A DNA stretch of 64,000 nucleotides from JBIQJD01 sp044507695 (GTDB lineage: Bacteria > Bacteroidota > Ignavibacteria > Ignavibacteriales > Ignavibacteriaceae), in the NCBI GenBank assembly GCA_044507695.1, contig JBIQJD010000003.1, forward strand, positions 248,001 to 312,000, in the 5' to 3' direction. Both the position numbers and the translations under genes were made by a program. Of the stretch, positions 36,402-45,562 are shown piece by piece (positions within the stretch are counted from its first letter, which is position 1; every line of letters starts with the position of its first letter). Below the pieces are notes generated by a model. That model saw nothing but the letters and a program-made list of their open reading frames with translations, searched no databases and had not been told where the DNA came from.

Positions 36402-36463
36402 CTTTCCTTAAAATTTAAGTTATTATAATAAAGAACTTTATGCTGACTAATTCATTTTCTACT

Positions 36464-36491
36464 TGATAAAGGAGAATCGATAAGTTATATT
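36464..36491 (+). promoter_or_regulatory. Sigma-70-type promoter
   Basis: TTGATA (36464-36469), 16-bp spacer, TATATT (36486-36491). It lies 35 bp before the start of the transglycosylase gene. Confidence 0.6.
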
Positions 36492-36525
36492 CAACTCTTA
36501 AAATATAAAAATATGGAGATACTGA

Positions 36526-39120
36526 ATGATTAAAAGAATTCTACCGTTTGTAGTTATCTCTTTATTTTCTCTGCTCTTTGTATCATGCGGCGGAAATAAA
36601 GAGATAACCAAAAGCGATGAAACAGGGGAAAACAAACCTCAAACAACTCATAAAAGTGGAATAGTTTCTGAAATGTTGGAACAGGCAAGACAATATTATG
36701 TTTCAGCACTTGCCAAACAGGAGGTTAACAGCACCACCGAAACAATTACCAACTATGAAGCTGCACTTCGAATAATTAATAATTTGAGTTATTATCCCGG
36801 AATTGAAGATAATGCTGCATATCTTGAGCTGGAAAATTCAATTATTGATGATTACAAAAAATACGTTGATGGTTTAGCTGAACTTCCGGTTGATGTTTCA
36901 TTTGCTGCACTTGAAGAATGGATGGGAAAGACAATGCCTGAACCTTCCATTACCGCCGGAGAAATTATTCCGGGGCAATCTCCATTAGTTATTCCTGCAG
37001 AAATTCCGCTTGAAGTTAATTCAACTGTTGAGCAGTGGATAGAATTCTTTACAGGGCGCGGAAGGAAACACATGAATCTCTGGCTTTCAAGATCAGGAAA
37101 ATATTTTCCGATGATGACCAGAATTTTTGATGAAGAAGGTGTGCCGCGCCAGTTAGCTTATTTGAGTATGGTAGAAAGCGCATTAAATCCAACAGCGCGT
37201 TCATGGGCAAGCGCAGTTGGTTTGTGGCAGTTCATTAAAACTACAGGAAAAATGTACGGACTTGAATCAGATTTTTATATTGATGAACGGAGAGATCCTG
37301 AAAAATCAACACGCGCCGCTGCAAAGCATTTACGTGATTTATACAGAAGTCTGGATGATTGGTATCTTGCTTTAGCAGCTTATAATTGCGGTGAGGGAAG
37401 AGTTCAGCGTGCAATCAGAAGAGCCGGCGCCAGAGATTATTGGGCCGCTTATAAATATCTTCCAAAAGAAACAAGAAGCTATGTACCACAATATATTGCT
37501 GTGTGTTTGATCGGAATGAATCCTGAAAAATATGGATTCACCGAAATTGTTTTTGAAACTCCACACCAGTATGATACCTTTACTGTTAATGAAGCAATTG
37601 ATTTGAGTTTTCTTGCAAGCTGCGCCGGAGTTTCTCTTGAAACACTGCAGGATATGAACCCGGAGCTCACCCAGAACAGTACTCCAAATCATGCTTATGA
37701 ATTAAAAATTCCGAAGGGAAAATCTGAAATATTTGCGGCTAATCTGCAGAACATTCCTGAAACTGCAAAACGTACCTATCTTGTTCATACTGTAAGAAAA
37801 GGAGAATCATTATCAAAGGTTGCAAATAAATACGGCGTAACAGTTAATGATCTTGCTGATGCAAATAACATTTCCACCCGTACAAAATTATCAATTGGTG
37901 TAAAATTAAGAATACCTGTTTCAGGAAATATTTCTGAAAGAGATTATGCATATAACACTAATACTGAAGTTGCTGAAGAATCGGATGAATATGTATCTCC
38001 GTATTTAGCATTGAATAAAAATCTTCAATCAAATGAAGAAGCAGAAACAGAAACGATTGATGAGAGCAGTGAGATAGCAGAAGTTAGAGAAGCAAATGAA
38101 ACTTCAACAGAAACTTTAGCATCCACACAGCAAATTATTCCTGAAGGCAAAGCTCCTGTAACTTACACAGTTAAAAAAGATGACAGCCTTTTGGGCATCG
38201 CTGATCTCTTCAACACAAGAGTAAGCGATATAAGAAACTGGAATAATATTCCTTACACACAAACAATCAGTATAGGACAAAAGCTTACTATTTATGTAGA
38301 AGAAGCTCAAAAAGAATTTTACGCAAGTCTTGATAATCAAACCCGGATTGAAAAAACTGTAACAAGCAGTACAACAGCAGCTAAAAATAACAACTCATGG
38401 ATTTATCATACTATAAGAAGAGGAGAAAATCTCAATTCAATAGCTGCACGTTACGGCGTAAATATTAATTCACTGAGAGACTGGAACAATATTTCCGGAA
38501 GCAGAATTTATGCAGGTAAGAAATTAAAAATCTATACAGATAAAACAGCAAGTTATACTGCTTCAAACGATAACACATCTGTTACAAAATCATCTCCATT
38601 CAGATACAAAATTAAAAGAGGCGATACAATAAGTGAGCTTGCTGAAAAATTTGGTGTAAGTGTTTCTAAAATCAGATCATGGAATAATCTGAGTGGTGAT
38701 AAATTAATTGCAGGCAAAACTCTTAAAATCTATGCAGATGATAACAACACTTCATCGCTTGGAGACAAAACCACAAAAACAAATTCTAATATTACTTACT
38801 ATAAAGTTCAGCGCGGTGATGCAATTGGTTTGATTGCCGAGAAGTTTAATGTTTCTGTTTCATCAATAAGACAATGGAACGGATTAAGAAGCAATAAAAT
38901 TATTGCCGGTTCGACTCTAAAGATTTATTCTGATGCGGGAGTAAATGATATTCCTGAAACATCTTCATCAAACAGCAAAACAAAAATTCATCGTGTTGGA
39001 AGAGGTGAATCACTTTACACAATTGCGAGAGCTTACGGAATGACTGTTCAACGGTTAAAAACATTGAACAATCTTACAGGAAATAAAATTCTTGCCGGAC
39101 AAAAATTGAAAGTAGATTAA
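36526..39120 (+). CDS. mltD: MltD-like lytic transglycosylase lipoprotein with six LysM domains
   Basis: 864 aa. Lipobox LLFVSC, C21. The SLT domain spans about 185-335 with catalytic E217 (SMVESALNP), VGLWQFIKTTGKMYGL and AYNCGEGRV. Six LysM modules follow, at about 418-465, 543-590, 624-672, 692-739, 756-803 and 819-864, separated by Ser/Thr/Asn-rich or acidic linkers. It cleaves murein glycan strands with anhydro product while the LysM array holds peptidoglycan. Enterobacterial MltD has two LysM modules, so this is an expanded form. GGAG lies 8 bp before the ATG. It is a single-gene unit with its own promoter. Confidence 0.93.
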   Translation: MIKRILPFVVISLFSLLFVSCGGNKEITKSDETGENKPQTTHKSGIVSEMLEQARQYYVSALAKQEVNSTTETITNYEAALRIINNLSYYPGIEDNAAYLELENSIIDDYKKYVDGLAELPVDVSFAALEEWMGKTMPEPSITAGEIIPGQSPLVIPAEIPLEVNSTVEQWIEFFTGRGRKHMNLWLSRSGKYFPMMTRIFDEEGVPRQLAYLSMVESALNPTARSWASAVGLWQFIKTTGKMYGLESDFYIDERRDPEKSTRAAAKHLRDLYRSLDDWYLALAAYNCGEGRVQRAIRRAGARDYWAAYKYLPKETRSYVPQYIAVCLIGMNPEKYGFTEIVFETPHQYDTFTVNEAIDLSFLASCAGVSLETLQDMNPELTQNSTPNHAYELKIPKGKSEIFAANLQNIPETAKRTYLVHTVRKGESLSKVANKYGVTVNDLADANNISTRTKLSIGVKLRIPVSGNISERDYAYNTNTEVAEESDEYVSPYLALNKNLQSNEEAETETIDESSEIAEVREANETSTETLASTQQIIPEGKAPVTYTVKKDDSLLGIADLFNTRVSDIRNWNNIPYTQTISIGQKLTIYVEEAQKEFYASLDNQTRIEKTVTSSTTAAKNNNSWIYHTIRRGENLNSIAARYGVNINSLRDWNNISGSRIYAGKKLKIYTDKTASYTASNDNTSVTKSSPFRYKIKRGDTISELAEKFGVSVSKIRSWNNLSGDKLIAGKTLKIYADDNNTSSLGDKTTKTNSNITYYKVQRGDAIGLIAEKFNVSVSSIRQWNGLRSNKIIAGSTLKIYSDAGVNDIPETSSSNSKTKIHRVGRGESLYTIARAYGMTVQRLKTLNNLTGNKILAGQKLKVD

Positions 39121-39138
39121 TATTTAGTAATTTTAACA

Positions 39139-39167
39139 TTGTAAATTTTAAATAGTTCTTATTTAAT
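39139..39167 (+). promoter_or_regulatory. Possible promoter of the thiamine operon
   Basis: TTGTAA (39139-39144), 17-bp spacer, TTTAAT (39162-39167). The predicted transcription start falls just before the riboswitch P1 strand, which supports it, though the -10 is poor. Confidence 0.4.
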
Positions 39168-39175
39168 TCATCCGA

Positions 39176-39256
39176 AGCCGTTAGGAGTGGGGCTAAAGCC
39201 CCTGAGATTATATCCTTAAACCTGATCTGGATAATGCCAGCGTAGGGAAACGGGCT
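39176..39256 (+). ncRNA. TPP riboswitch (THI element) aptamer
   Basis: The conserved core is unmistakable: GGAGTGGGGC...GCCCCTGAGA (39184-39207) and ACCTGATCTGGATAATGCCA then GCGTAGGGAAA (39220-39250). P1 is AGCCGTT (39176-39182) with AACGGGCT (39249-39256, one bulged G). It binds thiamine pyrophosphate and shuts off the downstream uptake genes. The platform is described in the next entry. Confidence 0.97.
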
Positions 39257-39318
39257 AAAAGAATAATTGAGTTTAGCCGTTTCACCGATTAAATCGGATA
39301 TAACGGCTTTTTAATTTT
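39253..39318 (+). terminator. Riboswitch expression platform: antiterminator and terminator
   Basis: Antiterminator: GGCTAAA (39253-39259) with TTTAGCC (39272-39278). Terminator: AGCCGT (39275-39280) with ACGGCT (39303-39308), an inner CCGAT/ATCGG stem, then TTTTAATTTT. The antiterminator shares 39253-39256 with aptamer P1 and 39275-39278 with the terminator, so TPP binding should release the terminator. Confidence 0.85.
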
Positions 39319-39330
39319 AAAGAGGAGATC

Positions 39331-41793
39331 ATGAAAAACTTAATTATTCTTTTGTTAATTGCTGCAGCTCAAATTTCTGCGCAAATAAAAATAAGTGGTT
39401 ACGTATTTGATGCTCAAACAAAACAGCCGCTGTCTTCTGCAAATCTGACTACAACCCAAACTTCAACAGGCACAGCTTCAGATGTAAACGGATATTTCTC
39501 TTTAAATGCTTCCGGAAATGAAGATACATTAAAAGTAAGCTACATTGGTTTTGATTCTCAAATAATTCCTTTAATAAATTTAGATGATTTAAATTCAATT
39601 ACAATTTATCTTCAGCCGGGAATTATTCCATCTCAAACAGTTTTGGTTAAAGGAAGTCTTGGAACAAAAGGAATAACGCCGCTTGCTTTTGATAAGGTTG
39701 ACAGAAAGGATATTGAAGAGAATTACACAGTTCAGGATATTCCGCAGTTTCTTGGTTCACTTCCATCAACTACATTTTATTCTGAGAACGGAAACGGCGT
39801 TGGTTACAATTATATAAGCATCCGCGGATTTGATCAGCGGAGAATCTCAGTCTCAATTAATGGAATTCCGCAGAATGATCCGGAAGATCATAATGTCTAT
39901 TGGCTTGATTTTCCTGATTTACTTGCAAGCACAGAATTGATTCAGGTTCAGCGTGGTGCAGGCTCCGGTGTATTTGGATATCCGGCGATCGGCGGTTCAA
40001 TTAATATCATTACTTCTGCATTTTCAAATAAACCATCTGTAAATGTTTCAGCATCTGCAGGAAGCTACAACACAAAAAAATATTCTGCATCATTTTCCAG
40101 CGGTTTAATTAATAACAAGTATTCTATTTATGCAAAGCTTTCACAAATCAGAACAGGCGGCTACAGAAATCTTGGCTGGGCTAAATTCAATTCATATCAT
40201 CTTTCTGCGGTAAGATATGATGACAACCTGACAACACAAATCAATTTATTTGGCGGACCGATTGAAGATGGGCTTGCCTACACCGGACTTCCTAAATTTG
40301 CTGTTAAAAATAAAGAGTTGAGAAAAGCAAACTATTCATACTGGGAAACGGAAGGAAATGAATTAACTTATACAGTGCAGAGGCGCCCGGAAGAATTAGA
40401 GAATTTTTCCCAGCCCCATTATGAAATGCTGAACGAACTTAAACTTAATGATGATGTAACAATTAACTCCGCGCTTTTTCTTGTAATCGGAAGCGGCTTT
40501 TTTGATTACGATGGTTCGTGGTCAATATTTTATGATGATTATTTCCGCCTGCTTCAGAATGGATATGATTCAAATTATATACCTGTAAATGCGTTAATCC
40601 GTGCACAGGTTGAAAATAAACAATTCGGCTGGATTCCAAGAGTAAGAATTAAACATACAAATGGTGAATTAATTATTGGCGGTGAGTTCCGCAAACATAA
40701 TTCGGAACATTGGGGGAGTATAAATTACGCTGAAAATCTTCCTCCGAATCTTCCAAAAGATTACAGGTATTATTTTTATAACGGGAGTAAAAATATTATA
40801 AATGGATTTATTCATGAATCGTACAGAGTATCTGATAATTTAAATCTGCTTGGTGAACTTCAGGCTGCTTATCATAAATATAAATTTATGAATGAACGAT
40901 ATGAAGCAAATGAATTTGAAGTAAGCGGGTTTTTCCTTAATCCACGTATAGGAATAAATTATAAAATTTCAAACAAACAAAATTTATACTTTTCATTTGC
41001 ACGGGTTACAAGAGAACCGCGCTTAAAAAATTACTATGATGCTGCTGAATCAAGTGCCGGTGAAATACCGCAGTTTGAAGTTGTTAATGGCAGATTTGAT
41101 TTTGATAATCCACTGGTTAAACCTGAAACCATGAATGATTTTGAATTCGGCACTTTACTGGCTGATGAAAATTATTCCGTGAGTTTAAATTTGTTTTACA
41201 TGCTTTTTAATGATGAGATTGTGAAGAACGGACAACTTGACCGCTTTGGTCAGCCGGTTACCGGAAACGTTGATAGAACAATTCACTCGGGAATTGAAAT
41301 TTCGGGATTAGTAAAATTTCCCGATTCATTTGAAATATTTGCCAACGCAACATACAGTAAAAATACTATCAGCAGTGGTTTAGAATATATTGATGGAAAT
41401 ACGCCAATTGATTTAAGCGGAAACAGGATTGCAGGTTTTCCGGATTTTCTTGCAAATGCCGGAATTACCTTCCGGAAAGCCGGATTACATATGCAGCTAA
41501 CAGCGAAATATGTTGGTAAGTTTTATTCAGATAATTACGATGAAAGGTTAAATGAATACCTTTTGCAGAATCCGGCATTTGTTTCTTATTCCGATAATGC
41601 AAATGATGCATATTTTACCATTGATTTCTACGGCAGTTATGAAATGAATTTTTTCAATTCTTTAACGCCTTCAAAAGTATTTTTCCAGATAAATAATATT
41701 TTTGATGAATTGTATTCAGCTTATGCAATCGGGCAGGAATTTTTTCCCGCAGCAGAAAGAAATTTTCTGGTTGGAATTCAGGTAAGTTTATAA
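39331..41793 (+). CDS. TonB-dependent receptor, predicted thiamine uptake
   Basis: 820 aa. Signal peptide 1-18 (ends ISAQ), CarboxypepD_reg-like sandwich (about 19-100; ISGYVFDAQTKQPLSSANL), plug (about 115-235; ISIRGFDQRRISVSINGIPQ, VFGYPAIGGSINIIT) and a beta-barrel ending in VGIQVSL. An AGAGGAG ribosome site precedes ATG 39331, which is 13 bp past the terminator. Control by the TPP riboswitch and the following thiamine pyrophosphokinase define the ligand as thiamine or a thiamine phosphate; comparable OMP-thi receptors are known in Bacteroidota. The gene has no SusD partner. Confidence 0.92.
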   Translation: MKNLIILLLIAAAQISAQIKISGYVFDAQTKQPLSSANLTTTQTSTGTASDVNGYFSLNASGNEDTLKVSYIGFDSQIIPLINLDDLNSITIYLQPGIIPSQTVLVKGSLGTKGITPLAFDKVDRKDIEENYTVQDIPQFLGSLPSTTFYSENGNGVGYNYISIRGFDQRRISVSINGIPQNDPEDHNVYWLDFPDLLASTELIQVQRGAGSGVFGYPAIGGSINIITSAFSNKPSVNVSASAGSYNTKKYSASFSSGLINNKYSIYAKLSQIRTGGYRNLGWAKFNSYHLSAVRYDDNLTTQINLFGGPIEDGLAYTGLPKFAVKNKELRKANYSYWETEGNELTYTVQRRPEELENFSQPHYEMLNELKLNDDVTINSALFLVIGSGFFDYDGSWSIFYDDYFRLLQNGYDSNYIPVNALIRAQVENKQFGWIPRVRIKHTNGELIIGGEFRKHNSEHWGSINYAENLPPNLPKDYRYYFYNGSKNIINGFIHESYRVSDNLNLLGELQAAYHKYKFMNERYEANEFEVSGFFLNPRIGINYKISNKQNLYFSFARVTREPRLKNYYDAAESSAGEIPQFEVVNGRFDFDNPLVKPETMNDFEFGTLLADENYSVSLNLFYMLFNDEIVKNGQLDRFGQPVTGNVDRTIHSGIEISGLVKFPDSFEIFANATYSKNTISSGLEYIDGNTPIDLSGNRIAGFPDFLANAGITFRKAGLHMQLTAKYVGKFYSDNYDERLNEYLLQNPAFVSYSDNANDAYFTIDFYGSYEMNFFNSLTPSKVFFQINNIFDELYSAYAIGQEFFPAAERNFLVGIQVSL

Positions 41794-41830
41794 GTTTTCT
41801 TTGTTGAAAAATTGAATTAGAAAGAAAAGC

Positions 41831-42499
41831 ATGATCAATAAATGTATCATTCTTGCAAACGGAAGACCGCCTAAAAAAAATGTGATTACTTTCTTAAAGA
41901 AACGAAATTACAACACATTAATCTGCGCCGATGGCGGCGCTAATTACGCAAGAAAATTAAATCTGATTCCGGATAAAATAATCGGAGATTTGGATTCAAT
42001 TTCTTCTGAAACGCTGAGTTATTTCAAAAAGAAATCTGAAATAATTCATTTGAAAAGGCAGGATGATACAGATGTTGAAAAATGTTTGAAGCATGCAATT
42101 GAAAATAATTTTAAAAGCGCGCTTTTACTTGGAGTAACAGGAGACAGGCTCGATCATACATTGTGCAATCTTGGAATAGTGATTAAGTTTTTTAAAAAGA
42201 TAAAACTTCAAATTGCGGCTGAAAATTCTTTATTAACTCCTTACACCGGGAATATTGAACTGAAAACAATTCCCGGTGAAACTATATCACTTTACGGATT
42301 TGATTTGCAGACAAAAATATTTTCATCAGGATTAAAATATCCTTTACGAAACACAGCATTGCCTTTTGGAAGGAAAGAAAGTACAAGCAACCGGGCAGTT
42401 GCGGATAAAATTCATTTGAAAATTCAAGGGGGAATAATTTTCGTGATTCGTAACTTTAATGTAATCAGGAAGCATCAACTTTTTGAAAATCTGTTATAA
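41831..42499 (+). CDS. thiN: Thiamine pyrophosphokinase
   Basis: 222 aa, standard length. Motifs: ADGGANYA (33-40), GDLDSIS (near 52-58), DDTDVEK (near 78-84), GVTGDRLDHTL (near 104-114). It phosphorylates thiamine to TPP, the riboswitch ligand, so the operon controls itself through its product. It lies 37 bp after the receptor and 36 bp before a symporter. Confidence 0.94.
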   Translation: MINKCIILANGRPPKKNVITFLKKRNYNTLICADGGANYARKLNLIPDKIIGDLDSISSETLSYFKKKSEIIHLKRQDDTDVEKCLKHAIENNFKSALLLGVTGDRLDHTLCNLGIVIKFFKKIKLQIAAENSLLTPYTGNIELKTIPGETISLYGFDLQTKIFSSGLKYPLRNTALPFGRKESTSNRAVADKIHLKIQGGIIFVIRNFNVIRKHQLFENLL

Positions 42500-42535
42500 C
42501 AATAATTTATTGACTGAATTTTAATTGGAACATTT

Positions 42536-43918
42536 TTGGTCTCCTTCAACAATTTAGATATTATAATCATTATACTCTTCTTTCTTATTCTTTTATTAGT
42601 TGGATTTTTTGCCAGCAGAAAGAGTGGAGAAGGAGCAGACGATTATCTTTTATCAGGCAGAAAAGTTGGACTCTTTCTATTTGTTCTAACAAACGTTTCA
42701 ACATGGTACGGGGGCATTCTTGGCGTTGGTGAGTTTACATACCATTACGGAATTGCAAGCTGGTTTACACAGGGATTTCCCTATTACATTTTTGCTTTTT
42801 TGTTTGCATTATTTTTTGCAAAGAAAATCCGTGAAGCATCACTCTTTACTATTCCTGATAAGCTGACAGAAGTTTATGGAAGAAAAGCAGGGTTGCTGTC
42901 TGCTATTCTTGTTTTTGTTCTTGTATCGCCTGCGCCGTATCTATTAATGGCTGCGGGATTGATTTCATTAATTTTTAACATTCCCGTATTTGCAAGTCTA
43001 TTAATTGCATTAATCATTTCTGTGGCGTATTTAATAAAAGGTGGGTATAAATCTGATCTGTACACGGATGTATTTCAATTCTTTGTAATGTTTGGCGGAT
43101 TCATTCTGATTGTACTTCTTGCATATATGAATCTTGGCGGAACCGAATTCCTGATTGAAAAACTACCTGAAGAACATCTGCAGTTAACGGGGGGAGCTTC
43201 ACCTGTTTATATCTCAATATGGTTTTTAATTGCGCTATGGACTTTTGCAGATCCCGGCTTCCATCAAAGATGTTATGCTGCAAGGAGTGGCAAAATTGCA
43301 ACGGCGGGAATTTTAATCTCAATTTTATTTTGGGCGCTGTTTGATTTTCTTACAACAACAACAGGCTTATATGCAAGGGCATTGCTGCCTGATTTAAAGC
43401 AGCCTGTACTTTCATTTCCATTGCTTGCGGAAAAAATTTTATCACCCGGATTGAAGGGAGTTTTTTATGCCGCGATGTTTGCAACAATAATGTCAACTCT
43501 CAACAGCTTTCTCTTTTTAAGTGCCACAACCATAAGCCGTGATTTTATTTTCAGATTAAAAGGGGAGAAAGATGAAAAAAAACTAAAACAGTTTACAATT
43601 TATGGATTATTGATTACCGGAATGCTTGCAATTATTCTCGCATTGTCTATTCCTTCCGTCATAGAAATCTGGTACACTATCGGATCTTTCTGCATACCGG
43701 GGATAATAATTCCTGTAATAAGTTCCTATTATCCAAAAATTAAGATCGATAAAAGGATAATTTTTGCGGAAATGATATTTTCAGTTTTCTTAAGTGTTGT
43801 GTGGAATTTTCTCCGCAGCAATTTTGCTGAAGATGAAATATTATACCAGGTTGAACCGATGATAGTTGGAATTGTTACTGCAGTAATAATTCATTTTATT
43901 GGATTGATGAAGAAGTAA
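42536..43918 (+). CDS. Sodium:solute symporter family protein, candidate thiamine transporter
   Basis: 460 aa, about 12-13 membrane segments, SSS family: SGRKVGLFLFVLTNVSTWYGG, the GGYKSDLYTDVFQF stretch and AAMFATIMSTLNSFLFLSATTISRDF. The start is TTG 42536 with GGAA upstream; no in-frame ATG precedes the first helix. It is the third gene after a TPP riboswitch. PnuT and other small carriers are the usual inner-membrane thiamine transporters beside a receptor and kinase, so an SSS protein here is a new candidate for that step; other precursors remain possible. No solid terminator separates it from thiN. Confidence 0.85.
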   Translation: MVSFNNLDIIIIILFFLILLLVGFFASRKSGEGADDYLLSGRKVGLFLFVLTNVSTWYGGILGVGEFTYHYGIASWFTQGFPYYIFAFLFALFFAKKIREASLFTIPDKLTEVYGRKAGLLSAILVFVLVSPAPYLLMAAGLISLIFNIPVFASLLIALIISVAYLIKGGYKSDLYTDVFQFFVMFGGFILIVLLAYMNLGGTEFLIEKLPEEHLQLTGGASPVYISIWFLIALWTFADPGFHQRCYAARSGKIATAGILISILFWALFDFLTTTTGLYARALLPDLKQPVLSFPLLAEKILSPGLKGVFYAAMFATIMSTLNSFLFLSATTISRDFIFRLKGEKDEKKLKQFTIYGLLITGMLAIILALSIPSVIEIWYTIGSFCIPGIIIPVISSYYPKIKIDKRIIFAEMIFSVFLSVVWNFLRSNFAEDEILYQVEPMIVGIVTAVIIHFIGLMKK

Positions 43919-43954
43919 AAAATAATTTTTAAAAACTTTTCTCTACGGCAGCTT

Positions 43955-44902
43955 CTATTCACCTTTATTTTCAATTTCATAGGGTTCTTTACGTTTTTTC
44001 ATTAGTGATAATACAACCGAACCGCCCAGGCAGATGATTATAAAAGCTAAAGAAATCTCGGTAGGAATTTTATAGAAATCTGAAACAAGCATTTTAATGC
44101 CAACATAAAATAACACTATGGCTACGCCGTACTTCAGGTAGATAAACAAATCCACAACGCCTGCAAGTGCAAAGTATAACGCACGCAAACCGAGTATTGC
44201 AAAAATATTGGATGAAATAATAATAAACTCGTCATGGGTGATAGCAATTATTGCTGGAATTGAATCAACGGCAAAAACTATATCTGATGATTCAATCAAC
44301 AGGAAGGTGAGGAACAGGCTGGTTATATAAATCTTATTATTCTTCTTTACAAAAAAATGATTGCCGTTATACTCGGGAGAAAATTTAAAATACTTTACTG
44401 CAAGTTTAATTAACCAGTTATTTTCGTAATCAATTTTTGCTTCTCCGCCAAAAGCCATTTTATATGCCGCAAACAATAATATCAGCGCAAACACATATAT
44501 TATTGGATGAAACAGTTTTATGAGACTAACACCGGCAAGAATGAAAATTATCCTGAAAAAGATTGCACTTATTATTCCCCATTTAAGCACATGCGGCTGA
44601 TGTTCTGCAGGTACACCCATTACGCTAAAGATCATCAGGAAGACAAAAAGATTATCAACCGAGAGAGATTTTTCTATCAGATAGCCTGTCAGAAATTCAA
44701 TCGCTTTTGTGTGTCCGTCTTCAAGATAGAAGTAAAGGAATGCATTAAAAATAAGAGCGGTGGCAATCCACACACCGCTCCAGGTTAAGCTTGCTTTTAA
44801 AGATATCTTGCCATGGCGGTGATCTGTAACATACAGATCAATGTAAAAAAGGATTGCAACTACAACCCAAAAGATTATCCAGAATACATTTTCGCTTAAC
44901 AA
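43955..44902 (-). CDS. TerC/Alx family membrane protein
   Basis: 315 aa with about nine membrane segments. TerC hallmarks are EKSLSVDNLFVFLMIF (near 81-96), FRIIFILAG, and LIESSDIVFAVDSIPAI (near 202-218). Family members are linked to manganese export or to metallation of secreted proteins. The start is TTG 44902, 25 bp past the arginine decarboxylase stop, so the gene is probably the last of the smpB-tyrS-pdaD-terC run. No yybP-ykoY riboswitch motif was found upstream. Confidence 0.9.
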   Translation of the reverse strand: MLSENVFWIIFWVVVAILFYIDLYVTDHRHGKISLKASLTWSGVWIATALIFNAFLYFYLEDGHTKAIEFLTGYLIEKSLSVDNLFVFLMIFSVMGVPAEHQPHVLKWGIISAIFFRIIFILAGVSLIKLFHPIIYVFALILLFAAYKMAFGGEAKIDYENNWLIKLAVKYFKFSPEYNGNHFFVKKNNKIYITSLFLTFLLIESSDIVFAVDSIPAIIAITHDEFIIISSNIFAILGLRALYFALAGVVDLFIYLKYGVAIVLFYVGIKMLVSDFYKIPTEISLAFIIICLGGSVVLSLMKKRKEPYEIENKGE

Positions 44903-44927
44903 GATGCACAGCTTCTTTCATTCTAAA

Positions 44928-45473
44928 TTATGGAAGTAAAATTCCTGCTGCCAGAACCGTGGTCCATAAGCCGTTTTTGTCACCTTCGGCAGATTGTGTT
45001 ATGTTGAATGATCTTACGATCTTACCTGACATTTTATAAATATTTTCTCTTTCGCTCCAATCTTTATCTGCATCAAATTCAACACCGAGTGTTGTTGCAA
45101 GCATTGTAGCTGCAAGATCTTCTGCATATTCACCGGCAACTTTTTCTGTTTCACCAAATGGATGATGTTCAGAAAGATAGCCATATGCAGTGTTATCTGC
45201 CGGTAATGCAGCACCAATTGAAGCTGCAATTAATCTGTTTGGTTCATTGGTTGAATTACGCGCCATAACCGCAAAAGTTATCTGCCCGGGTTTTAGTTCT
45301 TTCAAACCTTCTTCCTGAGAAATTCTTTTACAGCCGGTAGGAAAGATACTGCTTACCGTTACAAGATTGCATATCTCAATCCGTGCGCTGCGTAATGCAA
45401 GTTCAAATGAAGTTAAATATTCTTTATGACGACCTACCCCTTTGGTAAAAAATATTTTAGTTGGTACATACAA
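44928..45473 (-). CDS. pdaD: Pyruvoyl-dependent arginine decarboxylase
   Basis: 181 aa, PvlArgDC size. Self-cleavage site is at VTVSSIFP, between S41 and S42, creating the pyruvoyl group on the large chain. Other family strings: PGQITFAVMARNSTNEPNR, GYLSEHHPFGET, and a C-terminal NITQSAEGDKNGLWTTVLAAG. The start is TTG 45473 with AAAGGAG eight bases upstream; the nearer ATG is in another frame. It makes agmatine from arginine. Agmatine deiminase and N-carbamoylputrescine amidase lie at 59.5-61.6 kb on the other strand. Confidence 0.94.
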   Translation of the reverse strand: MYVPTKIFFTKGVGRHKEYLTSFELALRSARIEICNLVTVSSIFPTGCKRISQEEGLKELKPGQITFAVMARNSTNEPNRLIAASIGAALPADNTAYGYLSEHHPFGETEKVAGEYAEDLAATMLATTLGVEFDADKDWSERENIYKMSGKIVRSFNITQSAEGDKNGLWTTVLAAGILLP

Positions 45474-45562
45474 TCTGTCATCTCCTTTCTGAGATACTTT
45501 TATTTGTTTATTGGTATTATTTGTTTTCGATCGATTACACTGTTCTTCCTGATTTCACAGCT

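Noticed and set aside
44903..44927. Manganese (yybP-ykoY) riboswitch before the TerC gene
   Set aside because: Only 25 bp separate it from the upstream gene and no core motif is present.
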